A stretch of 64,000 nucleotides of DNA from Eudorina sp. 2006-703-Eu-15. Lineage: Eukaryota; Chlorophyta; Chlorophyceae; Chlamydomonadales; Volvocaceae. The position numbers were made by a program, and so were the translations under genes. The stretch spans positions 921,211 to 985,210 of the forward strand of contig BDSI01000030.1 of NCBI GenBank assembly GCA_003117195.1, read 5' to 3'. Numbering within the stretch: position 1 is the stretch's first letter; each line of letters begins with the position of its first letter. Positions 22,975 to 34,849 of this stretch are shown here, piece after piece. A model generated the notes under the pieces. It made no database searches. It saw nothing but the letters and a program-made list of their open reading frames with translations, and was not told where the DNA came from.

Positions 22975-23217
22975 GTCATCCGGGACAGATGGGGGTACGG
23001 CATCAGGAGCCAGTACGACAAAGTAATCGGCAAGGATGCCAGCAGGACCAGCAGCTGCAGCAGCGGCGAGGCCGGCGCCGTCGACGATTTGGAGTTGTGG
23101 GGGCGGCTGCGGGACATCCTGGGGCTGTTGATCGAGCTGCAGGAGGCGCTTGGCCCCACGGAATCACGGCACGGGCGGCTGAGTCTTGTGCCTCGGCGAG
23201 TTTGGAAGAGACCATGA
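22975..23217 (+). CDS. candidate terminal exon of an unidentified gene
   Basis: From the acceptor CGCACGCAG|GTC an 80-codon frame without ATG runs to a TGA at 23215. It reads like real protein, with RDRWGYGIRSQYDKVIG, acidic GEAGAVDDLELWGRLRD and ILGLLIELQEALGP. No upstream exon could be joined with confidence. I do not recognise the family. The evidence is only the acceptor and the composition. Confidence 0.3.
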   Translation, partial: VIRDRWGYGIRSQYDKVIGKDASRTSSCSSGEAGAVDDLELWGRLRDILGLLIELQEALGPTESRHGRLSLVPRRVWKRP

Positions 23218-23835
23218 AGGTTTCTGCAGCGGTGTCGGCCTCCGCGCGATAGCTGCAACCTGCAAGAGGGTGTATGTGCTGCATCGGGCGGTTGGGCTTC
23301 GCCGGTTTCGCTCCGTACAATGACGGACAGCAACAGTTGCGCTGCTGCGCGCGCTTGCTTGTACGTACTGCTGTACGGCGACGCGATACCGTAATTAGCA
23401 GGACCTTACGTGATAATCTCGCATCGATCTGGGTGCGTTCCTTTTCGTGAGTGTTTGCAGCAGCAGGATCCCGCGACGCGTCCGCGCTTACGTGTTTGTG
23501 TGTGTTTGTGAACATACATAGAAGGGAATCGAGCCGCGACCAGCCACAAAACAGGCGACACAAGCGATGGGATTAGATGACACCCGGAGCCCGATGAATC
23601 ACCGACAACCGTTGTCGTATTGTGTATGGGTGTGTGTCGAGGCAGTCGAAGTTGGTTAGCGCGGGGCATGAGCCGGGGACAGATACCGTAGGTGGAGACG
23701 CATGCATCGATCTTTCGTCTGCAACCCTCCCTCCGGCCACCTCGTGCCAGTCACCTGGCAGGCGGCGGACGGAGCTAAGCAGGGCAGCTTCGGCCACTGC
23801 CGTGATAGCCGGTTGCTTGGGGTTGCATGCGTGTA

Positions 23836-23868
23836 GTACGTACGTACGTACATACGTACGTAGTACGG
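23836..23868. repeat. (ACGT)n microsatellite
   Basis: Runs of TACG/ACGT separated by one CAT interruption. The sequence is self-complementary. Confidence 0.7.
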
Positions 23869-23999
23869 TAACCGGGATCTCGTATGACGGGACAGCCCTT
23901 ACTGTACGCACTGGACTGGTTTCCGGGGACGTCGTCGTGCCTTGTGTGCCATGTGGGCCTTGTGGGCCTTACATGTGGGCGGAGGAGGCCTCAGGCGTG

Positions 24000-25758
24000 G
24001 GTGCGGAGCCGCGGACGTGTGTGTGTGTGTTTGTGTGTGTGTGTGTATGTGAATCGTTACATATCTGCCGGGGCCGACACTGGCCGACACTGGCCGGGGG
24101 CGCTAACCCGCCCCATACGGGAGACCGCCGAAGCACTCTCCCCCGGATTCGGGGACAGGGGCATAAGGGGCCTCTGTCCCCTCGCTCTCAACCAAGGGCG
24201 CGCGCCCGATCCCTGAGGATCGGTGACAGCTGTGCCCCCTCAAGGGATTGGGCGGAAGCCCATCCCGGGCGGTCTGCGCCTCGCAGTCCGCTGTTCAACC
24301 TCCTCAAGTCCTTGCAACACCCAGGGTGCGTTCCTCAGCAATGCGGAGGCGTGCCCCTGCCCGGTGCGGTAAAACTAGCCTGGTCCCGCGTCCCAACCTA
24401 ATCGTACTAGCTAAGGTTGCACCATCCGGCAGGCCTGCCCGCCCAGCTGAGTCAGAGCGACGTCGCACACGTCAGGCCTTGCTGGGTCCGGGTATGCAGT
24501 CGGGCGCGGCTATGGTTTGCACAAGGCAGCACATCACCACGTAAGCTCTCCTGTCGTACACCCCTTCCCGTCGCGAGCGGCCCTCGCCTACAAGTCCCGC
24601 TGCCAACTCCCACTGGTCGGGCCCGACCCTCCTCGGGCACCCACGATCCCCATCGTGCCCGGAAGTGGGCTTCCCTTGTCCCAATCCCTACACCCTGGCG
24701 TCTCGCGCTGCTATCTATCCATCAAGAGTCTACGTCTACTGGCTGCACGCAGCGGATCCGGCCGTCCACCACCGATAGGATTGGGTGGTCCGGTCCCACC
24801 TCCTCCCATCCCCGTCGCGGACGGCCCACTCTGCAAAACTGGCCACCCGCTGCCAGAACTCCATGACTGCGCGCGCCTTAGCTACATCTACCGGCGACGG
24901 GGCAGCCGGCGCCCCCGGCGCAGGCCGTGGTGGGTCGCTGCACGTAACCCCACCCTCGGCCGTCAGCGCCGCCAAGGCAACGATGTCCCAAACCCCTTGC
25001 TGTACCCCCTGTGGCGGCTCAGCCAGCCACACGTTGGCTCGGGTGATGGGGCCCGGAACTTGTACCCCGATCTGCTGTATCACTGCCTGAGCGACCGGGC
25101 ATGCCCAGAAATGGTGTGCCCGTGGTGAACACGGGTGGGGCCCCACGCCACCGTACCCGCCGCACCCGCACGCCTCGGGGTGAGCGTTGTGTAGGTGGCT
25201 GTTGCCAGGCAGCGGGACCCCGTCAACCACCGGGCGCCACAGTGTTTCCCAGTGCTCCCGTTCCCACTTGATGGTCCAAAGCCGCTGTAGGATGGCAGGC
25301 ATGCTGGATGCCGGGGTGTGTGCCGTAGGGCCAGCTACGCCGTCTGCCTCAAGCTGTTCCCGGGCCTCCTGCTCGTATGCAGCGTGCAGTCGTGCCCGGG
25401 CTGCCGCCACCTCCTGCAGCTGCAGCTGTGTCGCCAGTCGGACCGTCAGGCCACTAAGCTTGACCGTCAGCGAGTTGGCTAGCCGCCACCCCATCCGGTC
25501 CACAATCCGCCGACGGGTCCCTTCCTCGGACTCCAGGTCCCCCGCCCGCTCGGGGTGGTCCAACACAGCTGTTGCAGCTCCCCGCCACTCCTCGCTGATG
25601 TCGGCGATTAGGCGGTGGATGGCCGTCAGGGTCGGCCCTCGCCTGAAGGTCGTGGCCTCATGTGGCGCCAGGTGGTCGCGGACCCACGCGTCCCATCCAG
25701 CACCGGCTGCGGGTGCCTGTGTGTGTGCGCGCGAAGCCGCGTGGAGGGCAGCAGCTGG
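24000..25758 (-). mobile_element. 5'-truncated LINE, zf-RVT-like end and 3' UTR
   Basis: The minus-strand frame 25758-24736 (about 340 codons, no ATG at its start, TAG just upstream) encodes the end of a retrotransposon polyprotein. It has a coil-like region (LQEVAAARARLHAAYEQEA), then ETLWRPVVDG and PEACGCGGYGG, then HHFWACPVAQAVIQQI, a Cys/His cluster of the zinc-binding type at non-LTR reverse transcriptase C-termini. Below 24736 the minus strand continues as a probable 3' UTR with CA repeats near 24.05 kb. GATCGGTGACAGC (about 24215) is shared with relics at 28.5 and 59.95 kb. Catalytic domains are absent. A domesticated gene is less likely. Confidence 0.55.
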
Positions 25759-27263
25759 CTAGCCCCGGTGGGTGCTCCCATCTGTCAGTCGGTTTTGGAC
25801 GTGGGGTGTGTATATGTGTTTCTCAGGTAGGCAGAACAGGAGTGCGTGACATGCAAGGGGCCGAGCAGCACCCAAAAGTTGCCCGTATGCATAGTGTGTG
25901 TCTGTGTGTGTTTGTTTCGGGGGCTCGTACGGCGAGGGCGCACGGATGCACGCTGTATCTGGCGGTTTGTTCGTTTGGGGCATTGTCGGAAGCCGTGGGC
26001 TCCTGGCCGGGGTTAGCCACGCAACGCGGGGCATGCATCTCCGCCCTCCCAGGAGTTGGTGGTCGTACCATAGATAGGCTGGTGAGCGAGGTACGTCGGT
26101 CCGTACACCTGTACTGGGTCCCGAGCCGACAGCAGCCGGCGGTTCACAGCAGATATAGATAGAGCGGGGTCGATAAACGGTGAGGGGGTAGATGGGTCGA
26201 CGGAGCCGCGCGCGGGGGGTCTTGTCTGCGTGCAAGGCCTTCACCCTACTTGCTTGCGGGTAGGTGGCGGCCTAGCTACTCGCGCCGGCGACAGATTTGA
26301 TTTCGCGCCGCGCTCCGAGCGCAGCAGCCCTGGCACCTTACTTCCGGGGGAGTCGATCGCGGACCGCGTGTACGTACGTAACCAGCCTCTAGCGTGTACT
26401 GGCAGCCGTCCAGCCGCCGATGCGACCCTGGGGGACTGACGAGACTCTTCAGGCGTGGGACCGCCGTTGGCAGGCAGCAGCAGGTATCTTGACGGGCACC
26501 AGGGCATTTGGCTGCGTTGGTTGGTTGGCTGGTTGGTTCCGTTGGGGAATGCACGCAGCGCTGCAACTCCGTGCACAACTCCGCTGTACCAGGTGGACCT
26601 ACACGGGAGCAGCGCTGGAGTAACAAAGCAGGCTGTCGCATGGATGTCGAACAGTGGCTGCAGTCGATATTGGCATCCATGATGTGAGGGAACAGGTACC
26701 CTGGGGAACGATTGGAGCGCATCGCGGTCAGATGCAAAGCAACTGCACGTGGTGAACTCCGTTATTTCGGTTGCTTCGGAGATGATGCCACAGATCATAG
26801 GAAACCACGTCATTAACATGATGTTTGTAAGTTGCCAGAAATCTGTAAGGGGCAATATGGTAAAAAATTTACCGTAAAATACCGGGGTCCCCAGGTTCCG
26901 AGGAGGAGTGAGCTGTGAAACGCTACACCGGAACGCCAATTCATTGCATGCGAATAGAATCTCCTGGCCGTAAATTGATAAATGGACAGGCGAAATACCG
27001 AACTGTGTGGAGTTCGAGAAGATTCGGAACTGCCGGTTAACAGTACGACTGAACTCTGGTCACTTCGACCTCACATGCCATTTAAAAGCAATAAACAGCG
27101 AATGTTATTTATGAAGTCGACCCCACTGTACATATTGTGATCAGACACGTATTGCAGCTGCTGAACTTGAAAGAGCTGCATTCTGAGTTGCATTTTTTGC
27201 ACTGTAGAACTAAAAGGCGCGTTCGATCACATATTTTACTTTTATTGTGTACCTATATGCAAT
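25759..27263. other. intergenic stretch upstream of the PPPDE-like gene
   Basis: No gene is supported. It contains TG-rich runs near 25.9 kb and a TACGTACGTA motif near 26.37 kb. A more AT-rich part at 26.75-27.25 kb, with a GGTAAA/TTTACC hairpin (about 26859), probably includes the promoter of the gene starting at 27264. Confidence 0.4.
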
Positions 27264-30200
27264 ATGACAGCAGCTGCAGCTGCTTCCTCGGCGCCAACTG
27301 TCAACGCAACGGCGGCATCCAGCTTGGAGAGCGCGCACCACCTCCCAATCCACCATGCACCATCGCTGCAAGATCTTCTAGAGCACAAGCGCCAAAGGAT
27401 CTCCTTGGATGAGGGTCCGCGACCGGAGCCTGAGCAGACTTTGCCCGGCGAGCCCCGGGCCGACGCTGCGGCTGCAGAGGGGACGACCGGCGACCTCGCA
27501 TTCCTGTCGGCGGCTGACTTCACGTCGCCCGTGCTGCCATGCATTCCCGGCGAGCCCATGTAAGCCGCCAGACCACCTGGCCGGACTAGCTCACTCGCAC
27601 ACCTGCGCGTACTGCCACACGGTTCCTCCAGACACGACAGCACGCTGCCGGCACACACAAACAGGATGCGGTGAGCTCAGCGCACTCCAGGCCGGTCGAC
27701 TCCATCTTCACGCCATGTTCAATGCAGCAGCAGCGCGCTTGGACAGGACACCGCGCCGCGTCAGCCCGTATCACACGCGCTCCCGTGATACCACCCCCGG
27801 AATCCCGCCCCGGGCCCTGGCCCGACGCTCACGGGACTGCGTGCCCTTCATGTCATAGAGCGAGGCCCAGAGCCATACGATACCCAACTATCAAGATGCG
27901 CAAGTGTCGTTACTTACTCATACTTGACATCATTATTCAATGCAGTGTTTGAGGGTACCAAGGCCATACAATACCCAACTCTCCCTAATATGTGGGAGGT
28001 GCAGCTAGCTCCTTACGCAGCAATGTTTGGGATGCGCCTGCACCATGTCGCCACAAGAATGCATCACCGCAGCAATACATCACATTACACCCAAACCCCA
28101 GCCCACCCACACACCGTCAAGACGCCGCTGCGACCCCCCCGCCCGCCTGCTCTGGCAGCAGCGCAGTTTGAACTGTCTGCCCATTTCCTATACCCCCTTC
28201 CCGCCTCCCTCCGCCAGGTCGTCGTACTTCTCCCGCCTGCGGGAGGCCCTGGCCAGCAGCGCTGCCACCGGCGGCTCCCACCTGCAGGAGCCGCAGCCCG
28301 TGACCTCCCTGGACCGGGAGGGCATCTACTTGGTCAAGCGGTGAGGGGGCGGGAGGTTGGGCACCACCGCCGTACCGACAGTGCAGGGGCCCGTGAAGGG
28401 ACAGAGCAGGGCGGGGACAGTGGCCCGTGAAGGGAAATTGCAGGGAACGGGACAGTGGCCCGTGAAGGGACAGAGCAGGGCAGGGACAGGGACGGGAAGG
28501 AGGGTCACCCTATTGTTTATGGATGCCACAGTGGACCCGGGGGGTCATCGGTGACAACCGTCGACTCTGTGTGAAGGCCGAAGGCCACTCTGTGCAACTA
28601 GGTCTTATGAGGGCCAGGGCACCGCATGAGGGCGCTGGGTGACCCAGGTCATGTCTTCCGTACACACGAAGGACCCGCCGTACCGTATGGCTGGACGGGG
28701 TGGGTCCGCGGACGAAGCCCAGAGTCGTTTCTGTGAACTCTCCTCTGTGGAGAATGTTGTCGATGACCACAACATTCTGGGCTGTGGGACCGCTCCAGAA
28801 CCAAAGGCACCGACAGGATATCGTGTTGGCAGTCCGAGGCTCAGCAGTGGATGCGCAACACGTCCCAAGGGGGCCCCCGTGCCGCGACCTGACTGCACTC
28901 GGTCGGCATCCCGGCCCCCGCCCCTGACTGCACCCGGTCGGCATCCCGCCCCGGCCCTTACGACTGTGGCCGCTGGCCGCGACCTTGGCCTCGTATCACC
29001 CGCTGATCTTCACACAACCGGTGTTGTGCGGCCACCCCTTGGTTCGCCCCCAGGCCGATTCGTGCGCCCAACGGCGCGAGTCCGCTGGCGGTTTGCGGCA
29101 GTGTACTGCACCATGTGGTCGTGCTCGTCAAAGAGGTACGGCGGCCGGGGGCCTTGCGGGCACAGCCACCACAGCGCTCGTTTGGGGTCGGGGGGCCCTG
29201 ATCGGCGCGGCGAGCTTGCGGTCGACTTCACCACCGTGGTAGGGTAGGGGGGCTCGGGGGCCCCTGGCCTCGATTGGGGCCGTGACCTCGACCGATCAAC
29301 CAACCTGTTCGCTGTTCCTTACGACGATGCTCCAAATCTCCGCCATGTCCGGTCCCTATCGCCTCGTCTTGAACCTGAAGGGTTCGCAACTTTATACGCT
29401 GGACTTTGGGCCGGCAAACGGCGCTGACGTCACCGCCAACATCCTAGAGGAGGCGGCCCCAAAGAAGGTGTTGGAGGTCGGCGACGTGAGCACTGCCGCT
29501 GGGCCCGACGGCGCGGAGCAGATGCCGTACTTGTACCTCGGCCCGGCAACCTGCGGTGTGAATCACCCACTCGTGCAGCAGGTACGGCATGTAATTCACC
29601 GGAGAGTGGGGCACTGCCACTACGGCGTGGTTACAGTGTCGTGCATGGCATCACGCGTGCAAAGGACAGGTACTTTGACCGTCATTTCTTTAGTGCCTTG
29701 GGCGTTCTGTGTATTGTGCCGGGAACCCGCCTGTCACCAAGACGATACGTCACGATTGCCGAGAAACGGATCAGACTTTGTATGATCGGCACGTGCCGCT
29801 GCCACTTGTCTTCACGCGTTCTCAATCCCTTCTCAACCCCTTCATCGCCGCGTGCCGCTCTCCAATCCTCTGCGACGCGGTGTTCGGATCCCATCGCAGT
29901 TGATCACATTCGCCGAGTCGCGGCCCTACCACGCGCTCGGCAACAACTGCATCCACTTTGCGGACGCGCTGGTGCGGGTGCTGACGGCGGGCACCGTGCG
30001 GGCCGCGCCGCTGCTGTACGACATCAAGTGCGGTGCCGTACCGCCGGTGGACAACCCCATGTTGATGATGATGCAGCTCATGTTGAGGATGCCTTGGTGG
30101 GTGGGTGACCCTCGGTGGGGGAAGAGGCTTTTGATGCGATTGGAGCACACGGAGGGGGGGGCCGGAGGGCGGGTTGGACCCGCGGCTGGGCCTGGGCCTG

Positions 30201-30868
30201 GACCTAGACTTGGGCCTGGATCTGGGGGTGCCTGGGGCATTGCGCCGGGGTGTGGTTCCGCGGCCTCCCAACTCACCGTGTGTTTCCCGCAACGGCTTCC
30301 CGTATCACAGCCGCAACGTAACTACGGCAGGCCTTATGACTGACCCTACCGACGGGACTACCCATCGGAAAGCAACGCCTACTCACCTGGCCGCATAACC
30401 CGACAACCCGACAGGTTTGTGGCGGTGGATGGCAGCCGCCTGACATCGGCCTTCCTGGAGCACCACAACGCAGCCAAGCAGCCGCAGCAGCCGCAGCAGC
30501 CGAGTGACCCGCGGGTCGCTGAGGAGGATGCGGCGGAGGACGCTGCCAATGACAACGGCACTTCACCAGCTGGCGACGCGGCGACAGCAGCAGCAGCAGC
30601 TGACACGCAAGAGGCAGCGGCGGTGCCCGCGCCTGCGGCGGCAGACGTGACCGAAAATAAGGACAGAACCAGCACCAGCTGTAGCAGCAGGGAAGGGTCC
30701 AGTGCCGCGGCAGCCGCGGTCAGAGCGACTTGCACTGAGCAGCCAGCTGCGCCGCAGGGCCGGGACGAGGTGGGGCTGGGGCAGGCCGACGAGGAACTGA
30801 GGCAGGAGCAACACAACGACCAGGCGGCGGGTGGGGTAGCGGCGATGGCGGAGGTGGAGGCGCTGTGA
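27264..30868 (+). CDS. permuted papain-fold (PPPDE/LRAT-like) protein, 6 exons, 450 aa
   Basis: Exons 27264-27559, 28218-28340, 29054-29135, 29381-29581, 29900-30096 and 30415-30868 join with agreeing phases into 451 codons with the stop. Residues 1-98 are Ala/Pro-rich and disordered-looking. From about 130 the protein reads GIYLVKR, then a predicted strand with SVLHHVVVLVKEG (His159/His160), QLYTLDFGP, and then YHALGNNCIHFADALVRVL with Cys251. His before a Cys inside NNC-x-HF is the order in the PPPDE (DeSI-type deSUMOylating/deubiquitinating) and LRAT families. Peptidase or acyltransferase activity is therefore possible but not shown. The tail from about 300 is Gln/Ala/Asp-rich low complexity. 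The exon at 29381 uses a less typical acceptor (CTGAAG|G) and is the least certain junction. Confidence 0.62.
28150..28201 (+). mobile_element. introner-like repeat, 3' part (PPPDE-like gene, intron 1)
   Basis: CTCTGGCAGCAGCGCAGTTT followed by GCCCATTTCCTATACCCCC ends 16 bases before the acceptor of the exon at 28218, in sense orientation. Nearly the same words precede acceptors in the CLC and monooxygenase genes. Confidence 0.8.
28514..28558 (-). mobile_element. LINE tail relic (second subfamily)
   Basis: CCACAGTGGACCCGGGGGGT followed by CATCGGTGACA matches the relic at 59943-59985, where it reads ACAGCGGACCCCGCTAGGGT then CATCGGTGACA. It lies in the intron between exons 28340 and 29054. 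Confidence 0.5.
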
Positions 30869-32969
30869 AGGCGTAGGGGCGTGAAGGGGACGTTACCGCA
30901 TGTGGAGGAGGGCGCGCGCAGGCGAAGGCGGCAGACAAGACCACGTCACCGAGTTGGCGATTGTAGGTTGCATACCAGGCGAGCTTTCTGCAGGCTGACA
31001 GGCTTGCTGTGAGTTATTGTCAAGTGGCGAGGCGAGGCGAGGCGAGGCGAGGCGAGGCGAGGCGACGAGGACCTTTCGCAGGCTGTGTGATCTGGGTTGC
31101 GCGTTGCGTTGGCGGAGCAAGAGAGACTCTTGCGGGTGTCGTGGGCGGCCGAGCCACCAAACGACACCAGCGAGGCCCGCGAGGCGCAGTACGGCGGGCC
31201 GTTGCTTTTCCGTTGGTGCCGTTACTTGAGTTGTGGTGGGGTCAAGACCTGGAGCGAGCTTACCGTCCCTTTCTCGGTTCCAGGACTGAGGCGGAGACGT
31301 GTTTGTTTGCTCAGAAACAAACATCGTCGCGACGCATCGGCTGACGGGGCAGCAAGTTGCGGCTGATTGATTGACGATTTGCGACGACGGTTGTGAGTCT
31401 GTTGGCAGCAGTTGACGGTTTGGAGACGTACGTGACCGCGGCAAATACACGCGGTGTGACTCGGGCACTGTGTCCAACAGTGTACGCTCCGTTCTGGTGA
31501 GATGGATCGTGCGTGGGACCGGCGTATGTTGGTTTCTCGCAGCCACAGTCAGTGAACGCCATTGAGATCAGGCGCCACGTCTGCCTGGCCACACACCACA
31601 CGTACTCTGTCCCCTGAGAGCTCTCAACGCCAAGTGTCCTTGAGGGGTTTAAGCGTTTAATCACGTTACAGTGGACATGCCCCCTGATGTCATGAGCCTT
31701 CAACCTTTCCCAACATGTACGCAAATTACAACCACCCCCGCATCGGAATAAGCGCGGGCGCGGGCGCGGACAGCTGGTCATCGGCGTCCCGCTCCGTGAG
31801 GACCCGCTATCGGGGGTTGAGTTCCGGACCCTTTTGCCGAACCCTCCTGCTGCTGGCTGGGGCCCTCGAGGCCACCACTTCAAACACTCGTCGCCGTCGT
31901 GACACCGCCATTACACGGCCGATCAGCGGATCACCACTAGCGAGGGATCCGTCCCGCCGCGGCACACGCACCGCACGGGATCCCGTCACGAACATGGCGA
32001 AGATAAACACGTACGTGTTGGCGTTGTGGTTAATAACATGATGCGCGTTCGTTCATGGAAGGTATATTATGTCGGGTGTGTCGAAGGGGGCGGGGGAAAG
32101 GCAGGAGTCGCACGCAGGCCCTGTGCCGTACATGCAGGGGTGTCCAGCACCGCTTCGTTCAGTGCAGAGAAGAGGAAGAGCGAACCCCGCTGAATACTAC
32201 GCGGACGCCAAGCCGCCATTACTACTATTAGATAAACGTTTAGTTGTCAAAACGGTGGAGAGGTGGGGCGTGAACCAGCTACGGCCGAACCATTCGAGGG
32301 ACGCGGCAGCGGAAGGAGTGACAATCACTCAAGAAGGGAAGAATTAAGCACCGGCTCTGCGAACAACACTATAATGCGTGAACCCTCCCCGCGAAGTGTG
32401 ATTCGGCGGGTCTGGCGCGGTTTCCAGGAGCGGCAATCATGGCGCGCTGGTAACCTGGTGTGTTGGCCGGTATGGCTGCATGAACCCCCCCGCGGATGAT
32501 GGAGGATGGGTGCGCAGTCCTTGGTAAGGGTTGATGAGATGAGGCGCCTACGAGCTATCTGGGCCCGTTGGAATCCCTGGTCGTGACACGGGTCCACCTT
32601 GTAACGGTTACAAATAATGCAACGTAGCGTGTAAGCAGTCTGAATATCAGTGCCCAGTGCATGATAGATCAGGGAGCCAGAAAGGGTCCGTTGCCAGCCA
32701 ACAGGCCACGTCAGACGCCACCCGCCGTCAGCGCACTCGCTTCCTGAGCCCAGCCCTGCGTTGGAGCTCTAAAGCAAGCGTTCGTTCCCAAACATCTCTT
32801 TTGAAATTAAAATTTTGTTAGATGCAAAATACAAGCAACCATGCGTGACTGAACGCACGCCCTGACACCCGTATCCACCCGCCGACCCGTTACAACCGAA
32901 CCGCACATGTACTTGCCGCCTGAACAAGTAGCCCCACTAGGGGACCCCAGGGCACCTGCACCACTGCCG
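30869..32969. other. intergenic with possible degraded retroelement frames
   Basis: It holds a GGCGA pentamer array. Minus-strand frames at 32010-31807 and 31883-31311 look partly coding (VFEVVASRAPASSRRV; CWERLKAHDIRGHVHC) but are broken and unassigned. No intact gene is supported. Confidence 0.35.
31026..31065 (+). repeat. (GGCGA)8 pentamer array
   Basis: Eight tandem GGCGA units, downstream of the PPPDE-like gene. Confidence 0.9.
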
Positions 32970-33031
32970 TCATGCCCACATGAATGAATGAATGAACGTC
33001 ACAGCGGACGCCAAAGTGATCAACGGTGTAT

Positions 33032-33124
<93 letters not shown>

Positions 33125-33290
33125 TTAAACATGTATGTGTGTGTGTGTGTTTTGCATGGTTGGGTTGCATAAATCGTTACATCACTACTGTACAACTACC
33201 CATACGAGCCGTAGGCGCCAGGGCGCGTGAAGGACGCCTGAATGAAAGCACGCGCATAACGATACACAAGTGAGCAAGGACAAGACCACT
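32970..33290 (-). mobile_element. 5'-truncated LINE 3' end with (CATT)n tail and (CA)n
   Basis: On the minus strand this reads from sequence shared with the 3' UTR at 11.9-12.0 kb, through a long CA run, to CCGTTGATCACTTTGGCGTC and then CCGCTGTGACG with a tail of CATT repeats. Terminal short tandem repeats are typical of LINE 3' ends. Confidence 0.65.
33034..33122. repeat. (TG)n microsatellite, about 44 units
   Basis: A pure TG run inside the truncated LINE 3' end. The HTHTHT/VCVCVC open frames across it are artefacts. Confidence 0.97.
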
Positions 33291-33522
33291 ACCGTTATGC
33301 ATGCCCACATATATATGCGTAGCCGCGCGCAATGTGGCCCAGCCGTGGCCCAGCCGTGGCCCAACCTACCGTGCGTGAGGGTGCCAGAAACACAAGGCCT
33401 ATCTACCACCACACAACGGATAACAGCTGGCTGTCACCGAGCAATGATCCGCGGCGCGGGGTCCGTCCACTGTAAAACACTTCTCAAGAACGCGGCACAT
33501 ACATGTTCTGGAATGGTCCCTC

Positions 33523-34251
33523 CTAGGGGCACCTGCCGGATATTTTCTCAAGGAACGAGCACTTCTTGCAGCAGACGAAGTCCGTCTTGACCAGGTTGGG
33601 CTCGACGAAGGTGGTGATCTCCCGCTTGTCCATGCACTGCGCCTGCGCCACACTGGCAATGGCCGAGCAGGCAAGCTGGCAGGCAAACCGGCCCGGACCG
33701 CACAGGGTACTGCCAATTTTGCACCCCGCCGCGATCGCGGCCCGTTTGACCAAGGGGGGTGTCCACAAGGTGCAGCGCTCCGCGTACGGCAGGACAAGCC
33801 TGCCGCCGCTGACGCCCCCGCTGCTGGCAGCAGCACTGGCGGATCCGCTGACGCCACTGACGGAGGTTATGAAGGCCGTCGTCGTAATGCAGTCTCCGTT
33901 GATGGTCCAGCCGTTGAGGCAGTTGGCGGGCGCGTAATTCTGCTGGAGGCGGCGGCGGTGGTCATGATCGCTGGTGGTGGCATCGCTTGTCTGGTTGCCA
34001 GGGATCCCTTCGACGGATTGCGACGCGGCATTGACACGGTCCGTAACAGCGTTGTCGGTGGTCACAGGGTCGGTCGCGCCGGTAGTGGCGGCGGCGTTGG
34101 ACGTCGTCAAATGGCGGGCGGAGTGGCGGGCCGATGCCGGGTAGCACGAGCCAAGGAGCAAGATTAACACCACGCCGGTCCCGACTCGCGCGACATGATG
34201 ATGAGCCGCCGGCGGGGAGCGCCGGGATGCAGCAGACGGGCGGCGTTGCAT
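33523..34251 (-). CDS. secreted cysteine-rich protein, copy A (242 aa)
   Basis: A single open frame. I chose the ATG at 34251 because the paralogue at 38173 starts at the same place. An upstream in-frame ATG at 34284 adds 11 residues. The N-terminus is basic (MQRRPSAASRRSPPAA) and followed by a hydrophobic core (GTGVVLILLLGSCYPASA), fitting a signal peptide or anchor. The middle is Thr/Asn/Asp-rich with a likely glycosylated, disordered look, and the basic HDHRRRLQ could be a processing site. The C-terminal domain of about 110 residues holds roughly 12 cysteines: ANCLNGW, GDC, ERC, AGCKIGSTLCGPG, CQLAC, QC, CCKKC, GRCP. It has a Gly/Ser-rich insert (SGSASAAASSGGVSGG) missing from copy B. Family not recognised; an extracellular role is inferred. 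Confidence 0.7.
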   Translation of the reverse strand: MQRRPSAASRRSPPAAHHHVARVGTGVVLILLLGSCYPASARHSARHLTTSNAAATTGATDPVTTDNAVTDRVNAASQSVEGIPGNQTSDATTSDHDHRRRLQQNYAPANCLNGWTINGDCITTTAFITSVSGVSGSASAAASSGGVSGGRLVLPYAERCTLWTPPLVKRAAIAAGCKIGSTLCGPGRFACQLACSAIASVAQAQCMDKREITTFVEPNLVKTDFVCCKKCSFLEKISGRCP

Positions 34252-34849
34252 GTTCCTTCCCTGCGTACGTGTCCAGGCAGGCAAGCGCGCGGCTGATGGC
34301 TGTAGCGGATGTGGCCCTGGGGCGCACGAGCGAGCGAGGTACGTAGGGTGTACGTCAAGTCGTACCGATGACCAATCAAGCGAGAATTATTTAATTATTA
34401 CTGAAACGGCCACAGATTGGTAGTGACGGATATAGCGGCCGTCAAGGGTGGGCCTCACAGACGTACGGCGGGGAACCTCCATCGTCGGAAGCAAGAGGTG
34501 GGTGAGCAGACGTGGGCTGCAGGCAGGTTCCTAACAAGGCGGTACCTAGGCCGCATCGCGCGAACAGAAAATCTGTACGTCTTGTCGTCGTTTGTTTGCC
34601 CCAGTGAATTAACGATTGAAAAATTATGAGGCTATGTGTTCACACAATTTTTAACACATTCAGAAAGTGTTGTTGTTGGAAGTAAGCGCTGCGCAGACGG
34701 GAGCGCTCAACCAGTCGACGTACGTCCACAATAGCATGCATGCATGCATGATGCTAAGATGGATCATGGATGGAGACGCTAATGGTGACGTAGCATGACG
34801 TTTAAAACAATAGTTCTATCGCACGTTTGGATCAATAGATCAACCGGGA

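Noticed and set aside
26241..26939. Minus-strand 232-codon frame
   Set aside because: No domain, uneven composition, and it runs through probable promoter sequence of the PPPDE-like gene.
32890..33273. HTHTHT and VCVCVC proteins
   Set aside because: Translations of the TG microsatellite.
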